Of a DNA stretch of 64,000 nucleotides, positions 22,206-35,690 are shown one piece after another. A program made the position numbers and the translations under genes. The first letter of the stretch is position 1; each line of letters begins with the position of its first letter. The DNA comes from Scylla paramamosain (taxonomy: Eukaryota; Arthropoda; Malacostraca; Decapoda; Portunidae): contig NC_087190.1 in assembly GCF_035594125.1 (NCBI RefSeq), forward strand, positions 6,203,001 to 6,267,000, read 5' to 3'. The notes beneath the pieces were generated by a model that did not search any database, was not told where the DNA came from, and was given only the letters and a program-made list of their open reading frames with translations.

Positions 22206-23027
22206 GTTGTCATAGGTAATGTGAAGCTTACAAAGCATATTTTGCTGTGCCAGTTGGGAACCAAGACAAGACCAGGGCACCTCATTTTACTTGTGAGCAT
22301 TGTGAGAGAACATTAGAAGGCAAAATAGCTGTTAGTTTTTCAAGAGTAATATTCAATAAAAAAATAAGAAAAAATAAAAATAAGTTTAACAAACTTATAC
22401 TGCTGTTCTTTTACAAGGTGGTATAGAGGGGAAAAGAGAACCATGAAATTTGCTATACCTAGAATATAGCGTGAACTTACTGATCACTGAAGTGACCGCT
22501 TTTTTCTGCATGGTGGATCCTTCCAAACGCCGATCTGGGAAAAATGCACCTGTCTGTTCATCCAGACATTCTATCCATTCCATTGCACCAGTACCACATA
22601 GTGCTGATCTGCTGATCCTCCAGAAAGAAATCAACTATCAAAAGAAAGCAGCAAGTCAGAAGATGAGCCAAACAGAGAGGAAGACTATGAATTCACAAAT
22701 ACAGTTGTAGTTGGAAGGAATCCTTACTACCCAAATCAAAGAGACCTCATTGATCTCATCAGAGATCTTGGTTTGACAAAGTCAAATGGTGAGCTTTTGA
22801 TTTCAAGGCTGAAGGAATGGGACTTACTTGATGAAAGTGTGCAAGTGACCAGCCAAAGAAAACGTACTTGAAGGTCCATATCCTAGATTTTCATCTCGAC
22901 AGCTTCAAGAGAATAAGGGAGCATATTCAGAGGAACAAGGGGAGTCCCTCCACCAAGATATAACGAACTTTGAACAGAGATATCAGGGATCCTTCAATGA
23001 AAAACATGATGAGAGACTACATTTAGA
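22206..23027 (+). pseudogene. Internally deleted fragment of a repetitive arthropod protein gene
   Basis: Three coding pieces are visible. At about 22,223-22,325 the frame gives YFAVPVGNQDKTRAPHFTC then EHCERTLEG, with a CxxC. At 22,421-22,540 it resumes as WYRGEKRTMKFAIPRI, then DPSKRRSGKNAP. At 22,715-22,870 it gives NPYYPNQRDLIDLIRDLGL, then LLISRLKEWDLLDESVQVT. Near 22,915-23,025 come the C-terminal motifs GAYSEEQGESLHQDI and FEQRYQGSFNE. I recognise these as belonging to a multi-copy uncharacterised protein family of crustaceans and aphids of unknown function. Hundreds of middle residues are missing and there are stops and shifts. The gap between the first two pieces ends in a pyrimidine-rich 'gttcttttacaag', like a splice acceptor, so the copy may be genomic rather than retroposed. 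Confidence 0.55.
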
Positions 23028-24925
23028 GGTTCTGTTTCTCCAGTTAGAGTGCTATTCACGCGTTTTAACGTTTTAGCTCAAAACACGCACCTTTCTGGTA
23101 ATATCGTTTCTTTTCCCCCAAATAACGTACTTTACGTGGATTTTGGCGTTTTGGTACCTCACACGGTCAAAAACATTCAAATTACATCATTTTGGTATGT
23201 TATTATGAATCTTTATATAGGGTGTTTTGCAAGTATTTTTGCGTGTTGGTACGTAACGGTCAAAAACATTCAAATTACATTATTTTGGTAATTTTATTAT
23301 GAATCTTTATATAGGGTGTTTTGCAAGTATTTCTGCGTGTTGGTACGTAAAAACCCAGGACATAACATGGCGAAAAAAAAAAAAAACATTCAAAATAAAT
23401 GTTTTGGGTAAGGATAAAAACAATGAAATTAAACGTTTTGGTATGGTTATTATGTTTCTTAATATAGGTCGTTTTGTATGCATTTTATTAGTTTTCGTAT
23501 GTAAGAAGAACAAATGACACGTGTTTGGCACTGTTATTTTGTTTTCCAATATATGGTGTTTTCCATGTTTTTAGCGTCTTTGTGCATAAAACATTCAAAA
23601 ACACTCAAAAAACACGATTCTATTAATGTCGTTTCATTTCTTTATATTTGATAGTTTGCGTGCATTTGTTGCTTTTTGGTACCTAACAATCTTAAAAACA
23701 GACAAAATTACACGTTTCTGGACATGCTCTTCTGTTTTTTTCATAAGGGTGCTTTTCATGCATTTTGGAGTTTTGGAATCTACCAAGGTGAAAAATACTT
23801 ACCATACACATTCATCGTAATGTTCTGTTTCTCCATATAGATCTAGAGTGCTATTAAAACATTTTAGCGTTTTGGTAGCTAAGAAGCTCGAAAACACTTA
23901 CAAAGCATGTTTCTGGTAAAAATCTTTTCGTTTCTTCATATAGGGTATTTTGTATGAATTTTGGTGTTTGGGTTCCTCACACTCAAATTATATGTTTTTT
24001 GGGAATATTATTCATTTCTTCAGATACGGTGTTTTTCAGGGTTTTTTTTTTTTTTCCGTATTGGCACATAAGAGTCTGAATTCCCTCTATAGGGTGGCTT
24101 CCATGGAATTTGGCGTTTTAGCTTAGAAACAGTCATAATACAAGTTTTGGTGATGTTGAGTTATTTCATAATGGGGGATTTCATGAATTTTTGCGTTTGG
24201 TACCTAAAAAGGTAAAAAAAAAAAAAAAAAAAACACTCAAAATAACGTTTTCGTTATTTACACGTGCTATTTACACGTTTTAGCGGTTTGGTACCTAAAA
24301 TCCTGGAAAACACTCTTAACACCAGTTTATGGTAATATCGTTTTGTTTCCCCATATAGGGTACTTTGCATGCATTTTTGCGTTTTGGTTCCTTATATCGT
24401 CATAAACACTCAAATTACACCTTATTGGTAATGTTATGTTTCTTTATATAGGGTGTTTTGCATACTTTTTAGCGTTTTTGTACGAATCTCAAAAACCCTC
24501 AAAAGAAATGTGTTTGGTAATGTTATTTTGTCTTCGTTTCTAAATTTGCAAGCATTTTGACGTGTTGGTACCTAATAAACTTAAAAACAGTAAAATTACA
24601 CTTTTTTTGGTCATGCTGTTCTATTTCTTTGTATAGGGTGCTTGACATACATTTTGGCTTTTCAATATATGGTGAGAAACACTAAAAATACACGTTTTTG
24701 GTAAAGTTGTTCTGTTTCTTAATATAGAGTGCTACACGCACATTTTAGTGTCTTGGTACCTAACAATCTCAAAAACTTTCATAGGACACGTTTCTGGTAA
24801 AATCATTTCGTTTATCCATATAGGGTACTTTACATGCATTTTGGAGTTTTGATATCTCACACGGTATCTCAACACGGTTGGTAAAGTTATTTTCTTTCTT
24901 TATATAGGGTGTTTTCCATCGCTAA
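23028..24925 (+). repeat. Satellite block 4 (plus orientation)
   Basis: Includes a local monomer duplication at about 23,160-23,350. Ends in a truncated B monomer at a strand switch. Confidence 0.87.
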
Positions 24926-27250
24926 AAAGCATGGAAGTCATCCTAAATGGAATACAAAACATTACGAAAAACGTGTATTTTGAGTGTTTTAGAACTTCTT
25001 ACGTACCAAAACGGTAAAAAGCATCGAAAACACTTTACGAAAATAATATTAAATTTACCAAAAAACAAGTATTTTGAGTGTTTTTGAGCTTGATATGTAG
25101 GAAAACCTTATTTTATATTGTACAGTATATGGTGAAACGAAAAGACATTACAAAAAAACGTGTATTATGAGTGTTTTTGAGTTTGAGGTACCAAAACTAG
25201 AAAAACGCGTCAGAAACACTTTATATGGAAAAACGAAAAAAAAAAGCGTGTATTTTGATTGTTTTCACACTGTTACATACCGACTCGCCAAAATGACTGC
25301 AGTCTCTTATATGAGAAAACGAAATGACATTATAAGGAACATATCTTTTGAATGTTTTATGCGTATTAGGAACTAAAACGCTTAAAAGCATGGAAAGCAC
25401 CCTATATAATAGTGAAAAAAAGCGTGTCTTTTGAGTGTTTTCAGGTTCTGACGCACCAAACCACTGAAACGCATAAAAAAAAAAACTTGGAGAAAAGAAT
25501 ACTATTACTAAAAACAAGCATGTTAAGTGTTCTGAGCTTGTTAGGCAGAAAACGCCAATATGCATGGAAGACACCATACGAGTATATGGGGAAAGGAAAA
25601 AACATTACAAAAAACTTGCATTATAAATGTTTTTGAGCTTCTTAGATATAATAACGTGAAAACACTTTAATAACACTCTATATGAAGAAACAGAATAACA
25701 TTACCAAAACAACGCGAATGTTGTGTGTTTTTTGGAAAAGAAACGACATTTCCAAGACGGTGTCTTTTGAGTGTTTATGCAAGCAAAGTACGTTATATGT
25801 AGAATAAAAAAAGACATTACCTGAAAAGTGAATTTTGAGTGTTTTTGAGATTCTTTGGTACCAAAACGCTAAAATGTATGAATAACACTCTATGTGGAGA
25901 AACAGAACAACATTATGAATCACGTGTGTTTTTGGTGTAAGTTATCATAACGCCAAAAGGCATGCAAAGCACCCTATCTGGGGAAAGAAAACGAGATTTC
26001 CAGAAACGTGCCTTTTTAATGCTTATGAATGTACTAGGAACTAAAACACTGGAAAGCATGGAAAACACCCTGTATGGGAATTAAGAACATTACAAAAAAT
26101 GTATCTTTTGAGTGTTTTTCAGCTTTTTATGTACCATAATGATAAAACACATGCAAAACACCTTTTATGTAGAAACAATGATATTGTAAAAAAAAAAGGT
26201 ACTTTGAATGTTTTTGAGTTTGTTACGTAGAAAAATGCCCCCCCAAAAAAAGCCATACAAAGTACTCTATATGTAAAAACGAAAAATATTACAAGAAACG
26301 TGTATTATGAGTTTTTGAGCTTCATAAGTAATGACACGCTAGAACGCATGAATATCACTTTATATAGAAAAACAGAACAACATTACCATATGTAGAAACG
26401 AAAAACATTACAAGAAACGTGTATTATGAGTTTTTGAGCTTCATAAGTAATAACACGCTAAAACGCATGAATAGCACTTTATATAGATAAACAGAACAAC
26501 ATTACCAAAAACAAGTATTTATGAGTGTTTCTAAGATTATGTAAAAAAAAAACGCCAAAGTGCATGCAAAGAACCCTATATGAGGTAATGAAAAGATTAC
26601 GAGAAACATGTATTATGAGTGTTTTTCTTTTTAGTTTCTTAGGTAACAACACGCTAGAACGCATGAACAGCACTCTATATAGAGAAACGGAATAACACTA
26701 CCTAAAACGTGTATTTTGAGTGTATTTCACATTATTAGGTGCCATAATGCCAACATGCATGCAGAATACATTATATTAAAAACCGAAACAATATTTCAAG
26801 AAACGGTTCTTTTGAGTGTTTATAAGCGTCTTCAGCACCAAACCGCTAAAAAGCATGGAAATGTAATTGGAAAAGCATTGGAAAAACGCTAAAAAGTATG
26901 CAAAACACCCTATATAAAGAAACATAACATTACCAATAAGGTGTAATTTGAGTGTTTATGACGATGTAAGGAACCAAAACGCAAAAATGCATGCAAAGTA
27001 CCCTATATGGGGAAACAAAACGATATTACCATAAAATGGTGTTATGAGTGTTTTCCAGGATTTTAAGTACCAAACCGCTAAACGTGTAAATAGCAAGTGT
27101 AAATAACGAAAAAAATTATTTTGAGTGTTTTTTTTTTTTTTTTAAGATACCAAACGCCAAAATTCATGCATATCCTCCATTATGAAATAACTCAACATCA
27201 CCAAAACTTGTATTATGACTTTTTAAGCTAAAACGCCAAATTCCATGGAA
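24926..27250 (-). repeat. Satellite block 5 (inverted)
   Basis: The consensus here runs on the minus strand: CGCTAAAAAGCATGG for C and GAGCTTCTTAGGTACC-like words for E. Type order along the plus strand is C, B, A, E, D. An E monomer is duplicated in tandem near 26,270-26,510. A second copy of the whole block is at 35,691-38,040. Confidence 0.87.
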
Positions 27251-30200
27251 GCCATAATGTCTTTTCATTTCTACATATTAAGTACTTTTATTGCATTTTG
27301 GTGTTTTTCTACGTAAGAATCCCAAAAACATTCGAAACACACGTGTTTCGAACACATAATGTTCTTTTTCTCTTTATAAGGTGTTTTACATACGATGAAT
27401 GGTTTTCTTACGCAAGTAGCTCAAAAACACTCAAAAAGACAATTTTTTGGTACTGTTGTTTGTTATACCCCATTGGGTGCTTTCCATGATTTTTAACGTT
27501 TTGGTGCCTAAAACGCTCATAAGCACTAAAAAGTTACGTTTGTGGAAATGTTTCCTTTTCTTCAAATTGTGTCCCATGTATGATTCTTTTTTTTTTTTTG
27601 TTTTGGTACCAGTCAATGTGAAAAACACTTAAAATACACTTTTTAGTAATTTGTTCAGTTTCTTTATGTAGAGTGTTATTAAGGTGTTTTTGCGTTTTCT
27701 TTCTTTAGAAGCTCAAAAACACTCATAATAACGTTTCTCGTTATGTCCTTTCGTTTCGCAATATAGGGTACTTTCAATTCATTTTCTGCTTTTATATGTA
27801 AGAAGCTCAAAAAAAAAAAAAAAAAAAATTCAAAATACAAGTATCTGTCAGTGTTACTCTGTTCCTACATAAAGGGAGTTTTGCATATGTTTTAGCTTTT
27901 TAGTACATAAAAAAAAAATAAAATACACTCAAAGACACGTTTTGGCAAGTTTTTTTTTTTTTTTCTATTACCACATAGAGTGTTTTCCATGCTTTTTACT
28001 GTTTTGGCATCTAACAGCACAAAAACACTCAAAAGACACGTTGCTTGCAATATCGTTTTGTTTGTTCACATGGAGTGACTTTTCGGTACCTATCAGGGCA
28101 AAAAACACTGAAAAAAATATATATATAGATATATTTCTCAAAAAAAAAAAATGTTAATCACGCGTTTTAGCAATTTGGAAAGTAATATAAACAAAAACAC
28201 TCATAATACATGTTTCTCATAATATCCTTTCATTTCCTCATTTAGGGTGCTTTCCATGCATTTTGGCGTCCTTGTAAGTAATAAGCTAAAAAAATAAACA
28301 CACACAGAAAATACACCTCTTTGGTAATGTTTCTTATCAAATACTATTCACGCGTTTTAGGATTTTGGTACCTAAAAACCTCAAAAAAAAAAAAATATCA
28401 TAATAAACATTTTTCGAAATGTCCCTTCGCTTCCCCATATGGTTTTATTTTCCAGGCATCTTAACGTTTTTGTACGTAACAAGCTCAAAAACACTCAAAA
28501 TACACGTTGTCTTTAAAGTTATTCTGTCTCTCAATAAAATGTGTTTTGTATGGATCTTAGCGTCTCGGTAAGTAAGCTCAAAAACAATAAAAAAAAAACA
28601 TTTATGACAATGTTGTTTTGTTTTCCCATAAAGGGTGCTTTCCATGCTTTTTAGCGATTTGGTGCCTTAAACATTCATAAACATTCAAAAGACGCTTTTT
28701 TTTTCTGGAAATGTCATTTTCTTTTCCTCATATAGGTTGTTTATCATTGATTGTGGCATTTTCATACCTAACAATGTGAAATACACTGAAAATACACGTG
28801 TTCGATAATGATAATTTATTTATTGATATAGAGAGCTATTCATGCCTTTAAGCTATTTTGCTACCTAATAATCTGAAAAACTCTCATAATACATGTTTCT
28901 CGTAATGCTTATTAGTTTCCCCATATAGAGTACTTTTAATGCATTTTGGCATTTGTTAAATTACAAGCTCATAATACACGGTTTTTCGTAAAGTTATACT
29001 GTTTCTCCTTTTTTTTTTTTTTTTGTATGCGTTTCAGTGTTTTGGTACGTAGCTAGCCCCGAAAAAAAAAAAAAAACGAACGAAGACGTTTTTTGGTAAA
29101 GTTATCTTGTTTTCTCATACAGAGTGCTTTCCATGCTTTCTTTTTAAGCGATTTGGTGCCTTACACCCTCATAAACACTCAAAGAACACGTTTCTGGAAA
29201 ACTCGTTTCCTTTCCTTATATATGGTGCTTTGTATGTATTTTCCCGTTTTATTACTCAACAATATGAAATACACTCAAGATACACATTTTTGTAATGTAC
29301 TTTTTTTTTCCAAATAGAATGCTATTCATGCGTTTTAGCGTTTGTAACCAAGAAGCTTAAAACACTCAATACACGTTTCTCGTTTTTTTTTTCTTTTTTT
29401 CATTTGTCCATATTGGGTGTTTTGTATGTATTTTAACGGTTTTTTTTTCTACGTAACATGCTCAAAACACTCAAAATACTTGTTTTTGGTAATGTTGTTA
29501 TGTTTCTCTATAATGGGTGTTTCGTATGCGTTTTAGCGTTTTGTTAGATAAGTAGCTCAAAACACTGAAATCCGATGTTTTTGTTGATATTGTTTTCTAG
29601 TACAATATATGGTGTTCTCCATTCTTTTTAGCGCTGTGGTGCCAAACTACTTAAGAAAATAAAAATGCATTTCTTGTAATGTAATTTCGTTCCCTAATAG
29701 AAGGGGCTATGCATGCAATTCGCCTTTTTGATATTTAACAATGTAAAAAAACAATCAAAATACACGTTTTTGCTAATGTTGTTCTGTTTCTGCTTATAGA
29801 GTGCTATTCATGCGTTTTGTCGTTTTGGTAGCTAAAAACCTCAAAAACACTCAAAATGTAGTTTCTTGTAAAGTCTTTTCGTTTCCTCATATAAGGTATT
29901 TTACATGCATTTTGACGTTTTTCTACATGACAAGCTACAATGACAATGACGTTTTTGGTAAACTTATACTGTTTCTCTATAAAGAGATTTTTACGTCCGT
30001 TTTAGCGTTTTGGCAAGTATCTTCAAGCACTAAAAAGAAACGTTTTTAGTCATTTGTTTCGTTTTTTCCCATAAAAGAAGGTGTTTTCCATGTTTTTTAT
30101 CGTCTTGGTGCTTAGCACGTTCATAAATACTAAAAGGACACGTTTCTGGAAATCTCATATCCTTTCCCCACCCATATAGGATGGTTTCCATACATTTTTG

Positions 30201-31822
30201 GCGTTTTATTACCTAACCATGTGAAATACACTCAAAACACACGTCTTTTATTATGTTGTTCTGTTTCTAAATATCAAGTGCTATTCTAGCGTTTAAGCGT
30301 TTTATTTCCTAAGAAGCTCAAAAACACTCTTAATACCCGTTTTACGCAATGTCTTCTTTCGCAATGTAGGGTACTTTTAATGTATTTTAGCGTTTATCTA
30401 TGTAACAAGCTTAAAAACGTAAAAAAAAAATAAATAAATTTTTGGGGTAAATTTGTAATGTTTTCTCCTTAAAGTGATTTTTGTAAGCGTTTAAGGATTT
30501 TGGTACATAAGTAGCTGAAAACACTGAATAGAGACGCGTTTGGCAATGTTGTTTTGATTTCCAATATATGGTGCTTTCCATGCTTTTTAGCGCTTTGGTG
30601 CCCAGCACGCTCATAAATATTAAAAAGATATGTTTCTGGAAATGTCATTTCGTTTTACTTTAGAGGGGACTCTGCATACATTTTGGGCTTTGGGTACCTA
30701 ACAAGGTGAAAAACTCTCAAAATACGTTGTTCTGTTTCTCTATATAGAGTGTTATTTATATCTTTTATCATTTTGGTACCTAAGAAGCTCAAAAACAATC
30801 GTAATACACGTTTCTCTTAATGTTTTTCGTTTCTCCAAATAGGTTCTTTCCATGGATTTTGGTGTTTTTTTTTTTTTTTTTGCTTAAGCTTAAAAAACTC
30901 AAAACACTTTTTTTTCTTTTAATTTTATTGTTTTATTCATAAATGACGTTTTGCATGCGTTTTTGCGTGTTTGTAAATAATTAGTGCAGAGACTAAAAAG
31001 ACATTTTCCGTAACGTTATTTTATTTTTACATAGAGGGTATCTTTCATACTTTTTAACGTTTTGGTACCAATCACGATCATAAACACTCAAAAACATATT
31101 TCTGGAAATGTTCTCTTTCCCCATATCGGGTGCTTTGCATACATTTTGGCCTTTTGGCACCTAACAATGTCAAATACACTTAAAATAAGTTTTTTTTTGC
31201 TAAATGATCTTTTCTACATATACCGTGCTTTTTATGCGTTTTAGCGTTTTGGTACGTAAGAAGATCAAAAAAACTCATAATACACGTTTGTAGTAATGTT
31301 CTTTTTTTTCCATATAAGTTACATAGCGTTCTTGTATGTAAGAAGCTGTAAAACACTCAAAATATTTGTTTTAGTAGGTTATTTTTTCCTTGTAAAGTGT
31401 ATTTTCCATGCGTTTTAGCGTTCTGGTTCGTAAGTAGCGCAAAAACAGTTGAAAGATACGATTTTGATGATGTTTTGTTTTCACATATAGTGTGTTTTCC
31501 CTTATTTTTAGCATTTTGGTTCTTATCACGCTCATAAGCACTGAAGACACGTTTCGGCAAATGTCGTTTCTTTTCCCAATATGGATTGTTTTGTATGCAT
31601 TTTGGCATTTGGTTATCTAACAATATGAAAAACACTCAAAACACATGTTTTTATAATGTTCTTTTTCTCCAAATAGAGTTATTAAATTGTTTTTGCGTTT
31701 TTGGTACATAAAGAGATAAAAAAAAAAAACACGTTTATCTCATTGTCTTTTCGTTTTCCCATATAGAGAACTTTGCATGCATTTTGGCGTTTTTCTATGT
31801 AACAAGCTCAACACCTTCGCAC
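27251..31822 (+). repeat. Satellite block 6 (plus orientation), most regular part
   Basis: From 28,835 to 31,678 the five-monomer period is clearest, with spacing of 451-486 bp between E markers over six units. Confidence 0.9.
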
Positions 31823-32446
31823 AGGCACCTTCGCTTAGGGGGATCTTGAGGAGGGATTGGAGTGATAGGACAAGATAAAGATATGAGATTGTGATCGGAG
31901 CCCAACGGAGAAGAAAGGGTGACAGCATAAGCAGAAGGATTAGGGGTCAGGAAAAGGTCAAGAATGTTGGGCGTATCTCCAAGACGGTCAGGAATACGAG
32001 TAGGGTGTTGCACCAATTGCTCTAGGTCATGGAGGATAGCAAAGTTGTAGGCTAGTTCACCAGGATGGTCAGTGAAGGGAGAGGAAAGCCAAAGCTGGTA
32101 GTGAATATTGGAGTCTCCAAGAATGGAGATCTCTGCAAAAGAGAAGAGGGTCAGAATGTGCTCCACTTTGGAAGTTAAGTAGTCAAAGAAGTCAGAGGAG
32201 TTAGGAGAGAGGTATACAGCACAGATAAATTTAGTATGAGAGTGACTCTGTAGTCGTAGCCAAATGGTGGAAAACTCGGATGATTCAAGAGCGTGGGCAC
32301 GAGAGCAGGTTAAGTCATTGCGCACATAAACGCAGCATCCAGCTTTGGATCGAAAATGAGGATAGAGAAAGTAGGAGGGAACAGAAAAGGGGCTACTGTC
32401 AGTTGCCTCAGACACCTGAGTTTCAGTGAGGAAAAGAAGATGAAAT
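31823..32446 (-). pseudogene. Jockey-like endonuclease fragment (copy 2, part of the segmental duplication)
   Basis: Same 5' truncation point and same satellite flank as copy 1, so this is a duplicated piece and not a separate insertion. The left end is cut at the duplication breakpoint, so RT is absent. One frame runs through the endonuclease from the TETQ motif to [13 protein letters not shown], with GDSNIHYQ in place of the GDFNVHHQ of copy 1. The [15 protein letters not shown] segment is in frame here but broken in copy 1. Confidence 0.88.
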
Positions 32447-33892
32447 ATAATAAAATAAAATAAAAATAAAAATATGAATTTGCGTTTCTTGTAATGTCAT
32501 TTCGTTTCCACACATAAGAGGTTTTGCAAGCATTTTGATGTTTTGATATCTAAAAATGTGAAAGACACTCAAAATGCACGTTTTTGGTAATGATCTGTTT
32601 CTCCAAATAGAATACTATTAACGTGTTTTTTTGCATTTTGGTACCTAAGAAGATCGAAAACATTAATAATACACGTATCTCGTAATGTCTTTTCGTTTCC
32701 CCATGTAGGCATGCATGCATTTATAATTGTTTTTCTACGTTACAAGCTAGAAAACACTCAAAATACATATATTTGTTAATGTCATTTGGATTCTCCTTAA
32801 AGCGAGTTTTGCATGCGTTTTATGCGTTTTGCAAAGCTTTTTCGCGATTTGGTACCTAAGAAGATTAAAAACACTCTTAATAAACGTTTCTCGTAATTTT
32901 CTTTCGTTTTCCCATATAGGATATTTTACATGCATGTTGGTGTTTTTGCACTTAACAAATTCAAAAACACTCAAAATACTTGTTTTTTGTAATGTTATTC
33001 TGCTTCTCCATTAAGGGTGTTTTGTATGCGCTTAAGCGTTTTGGTACGTTAGCTTAAAAATAATAGAAAGAGACGTTTTTGGTTATGTTGTTTTGTTTTC
33101 CCATACAGGTTACATTCAATGTTTTTCATAATTTTAGTGGCTAACACGCCAATAAACACTCGAAGGACATGGTTATGGAAATATCGTTTAGTTTCACCAT
33201 AGCGGGAGCTTTGCATGCATTTTGCTGTATTGGTACTAACGGTGTGAAAAGCATTCAAAGCACACATGTTGTTCTGTTTCTCCATATACAATGCTATTCA
33301 TGCGTTTTACCGTTTTTGTAGCTGAGAAACTCTAAAGCACTGAAAATTCGCCTGTCGTGATATTCTTGTTTCCCCATATCGTATACTTTCCATACATTTT
33401 GGTGGTTATGAACGTAACAAGTTGAAAAACTCTCAAAATACACGTTTTAGGAAAACGTTTTTGCATGCACTGTAGGGTTTGGTACGTAAGAAACTCAAAA
33501 CACTCAAAAGACACGTTTTTCGTAATGTTTGATTTTTCCCATAGTGTGTTTTGGTGCCTAAGATGCTCATAAACATTCATAACACAAGGTTTTGGAAATG
33601 ATCGTTTCCGAGTAAAAGTTCCCTTACATGCATTTAGGCATTTTGGTACCTAGCAATTAAAAAAAAAAAAAAAAAAGAAAAAAAAAATCAATATACACGT
33701 TTATGGTAATGTTGTTCCGTCTCTCTATACAGAGTGCTAGGTTTTTGCGTTCAAAGTTCAAAAACATTTATGATAAATGTTTCTTATAACGTCTTTTCGT
33801 TATTCCATGCAGGGTACTTTGAATGGATTTTGGCGTTTTTGTACCTAACAGTGTGAACAACACTCAAAATACACATTTGTTCCTGTTCTCTC
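32447..33892 (+). repeat. Satellite block 7 (plus orientation), duplicate of block 2
   Basis: Closely matches 17,386-19,238. It lacks about 387 bp, four monomers, corresponding to 18,401-18,787; the junction is near 33,456. Confidence 0.88.
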
Positions 33893-34157
33893 TGCGGTGT
33901 TGGTGGTGAGAATGAAGTTGTCTGCCCTCTGCGCGCCTTACTCGTATATGCTGCCCGCACGGGATCAGAACGAGCTATGCACTATGGGCGGAGCCGCTGA
34001 TTGGCTGCTTTGTCGCGTGGCTCGGTGAGATTGCCGCTTCGTTTTTCTCTCTTGATTTCATGTTTGGTAGGGCTTGAAGGTCTTCTGACTGAGTATTTAA
34101 ATTCAGATTATTTTTTTTATGTGGAGGGCTTCTAATATGCTTAGGCGTCGTCCATCG
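33893..34157 (+). other. GC-rich, promoter-like insert (copy 2)
   Basis: Matches 19,239-19,502, keeping the GC box and inverted CCAAT. The right end with the hairpin was lost with about 409 bp of following sequence. Confidence 0.65.
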
Positions 34158-35690
34158 TGCTTTTCATGCATTTTGGCAGTTTGGTACCTAACAATGAAAA
34201 AAAACACTGAAAATACACATTTTTAGTAATGTTGTCCTTTCTCCATTAATAATGCTATTGAAGCGTTTTTGCGTTTTGGACACTAAGAAGCTCAAAAACA
34301 CTCATAACACACTTTTCTCTTAATGTCTTTTCGTTATTAAATATCGGATATTTTACATGAATGTACGCATTTTCGTACATAATACTATGAATATCACTCA
34401 TAACACACGTTTATGGTTGTGTTGCTCTTTTTCTATGTATAGAGAGCTATTGAGCGTTTTGTTACTTAAGAGGGTCAATAACATCCATAATACACGTTTC
34501 TGGTAATATTGTTATGTTAATGCTTTGCGTGCATTTTGGCGTTTTGGAATCTACCAAGGTGAAAAATACTTACCATACACATTCATCGTAATGTTCTGTT
34601 TATCCATATAGAGTGCTATTAAAACATTTTAGCGTTTTGGTAGCTAAGAAGCTCGAAAGCACTTACAAAGCACGTTTCTGGTAAAAAAATCTTTTCGTTT
34701 CTTCATATAGGGTATTTTGTATGAATTTTGGTGTTTAGGTTCCTCACACTCAAATTATATGTTTTTGGGAATATTATTCATTTCTTCATATACGGTGTTT
34801 TTAAGTTTTTTTTCTTTTCGTATTGGCACATAAGAGTCTGAATTCCCTCTATAGGGTGGCTTCCATGGAATTTGGCATTTTAGCTTAAAAAACAGTCATA
34901 ATAAAAGTTTTGGTGATGTTGAGTTATTTCATAATGGGGAATTTCATGAATTTTTGCGTTTGGTACCTAAAAAGGTAAAAAAAAAAAAAAAAAACACATA
35001 AAATAACGTTTTCGTTATTTACACGTGTTATTTACACGTTTTAGCGGTTTGCTACCTAAAATCCTGGAAAACACTCCTAACACCAGTATATGGTAATATC
35101 GTTTTGTTTCCCCATATAAGGTACTTTGCATGCATTTTTGCGTTTTGGTTCCTTATATCGTCATAAACACTCAAATTACACCTTATTGGTAATGTTATGT
35201 TTCTTTATATAGGGTGTTTTGCATACTTTTTAACGTTTTTGTACGAATCTCAAAAACCCTCAAAAGAAATGTGTTTGGTGATGTTATTTTGTCTTCATTT
35301 CCAAATTTGCAAGCATTTTGACGTGTTGGTACCTAATAAACTTAAAAACAGTAAAATTACATTTTTTTTGTCATTGTGTTCTATTTTTTTTGTATAGGGT
35401 GCTTGACATACATTTTGGCATTTCGATATATGGTGAAAAACACTAAAAATACACGTTTTTGGTAAAGTTGTTCTGTTTCTTAATATAGAGTGCTACACGC
35501 ACATTTTAGTGTCTTGGTACCTAACAATCTCAAAAACTTTCATAGGACACGTTTCTGGTAATATCATTTCGTTTATCCATATAGGGTACTTTACATGCAT
35601 TTTGGAGTTTTGGTATCTCACACGGTATCTCAACACGGTTGGTAAAGTTATTTTCTTTCTTTATATAGGGTGTTTTCCATCGCTAAAAAG
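34158..35690 (+). repeat. Satellite block 8 (plus orientation)
   Basis: Corresponds to 19,912-20,274 joined at about 34,519 to 23,751-24,925. The intervening 3.5 kb of copy 1, including the pseudogene insert, is absent. Confidence 0.87.

Noticed and set aside
22450..22710. Intact host gene at the pseudogene insert
   Set aside because: Pieces of the family are out of order in frame, with stops at about 22,466 and 22,485 and a large missing middle part.
31823..32446. Second, independent Jockey-like LINE insertion
   Set aside because: It shares the truncation point and the satellite flank with 16,763-17,385, so it was copied by segmental duplication.
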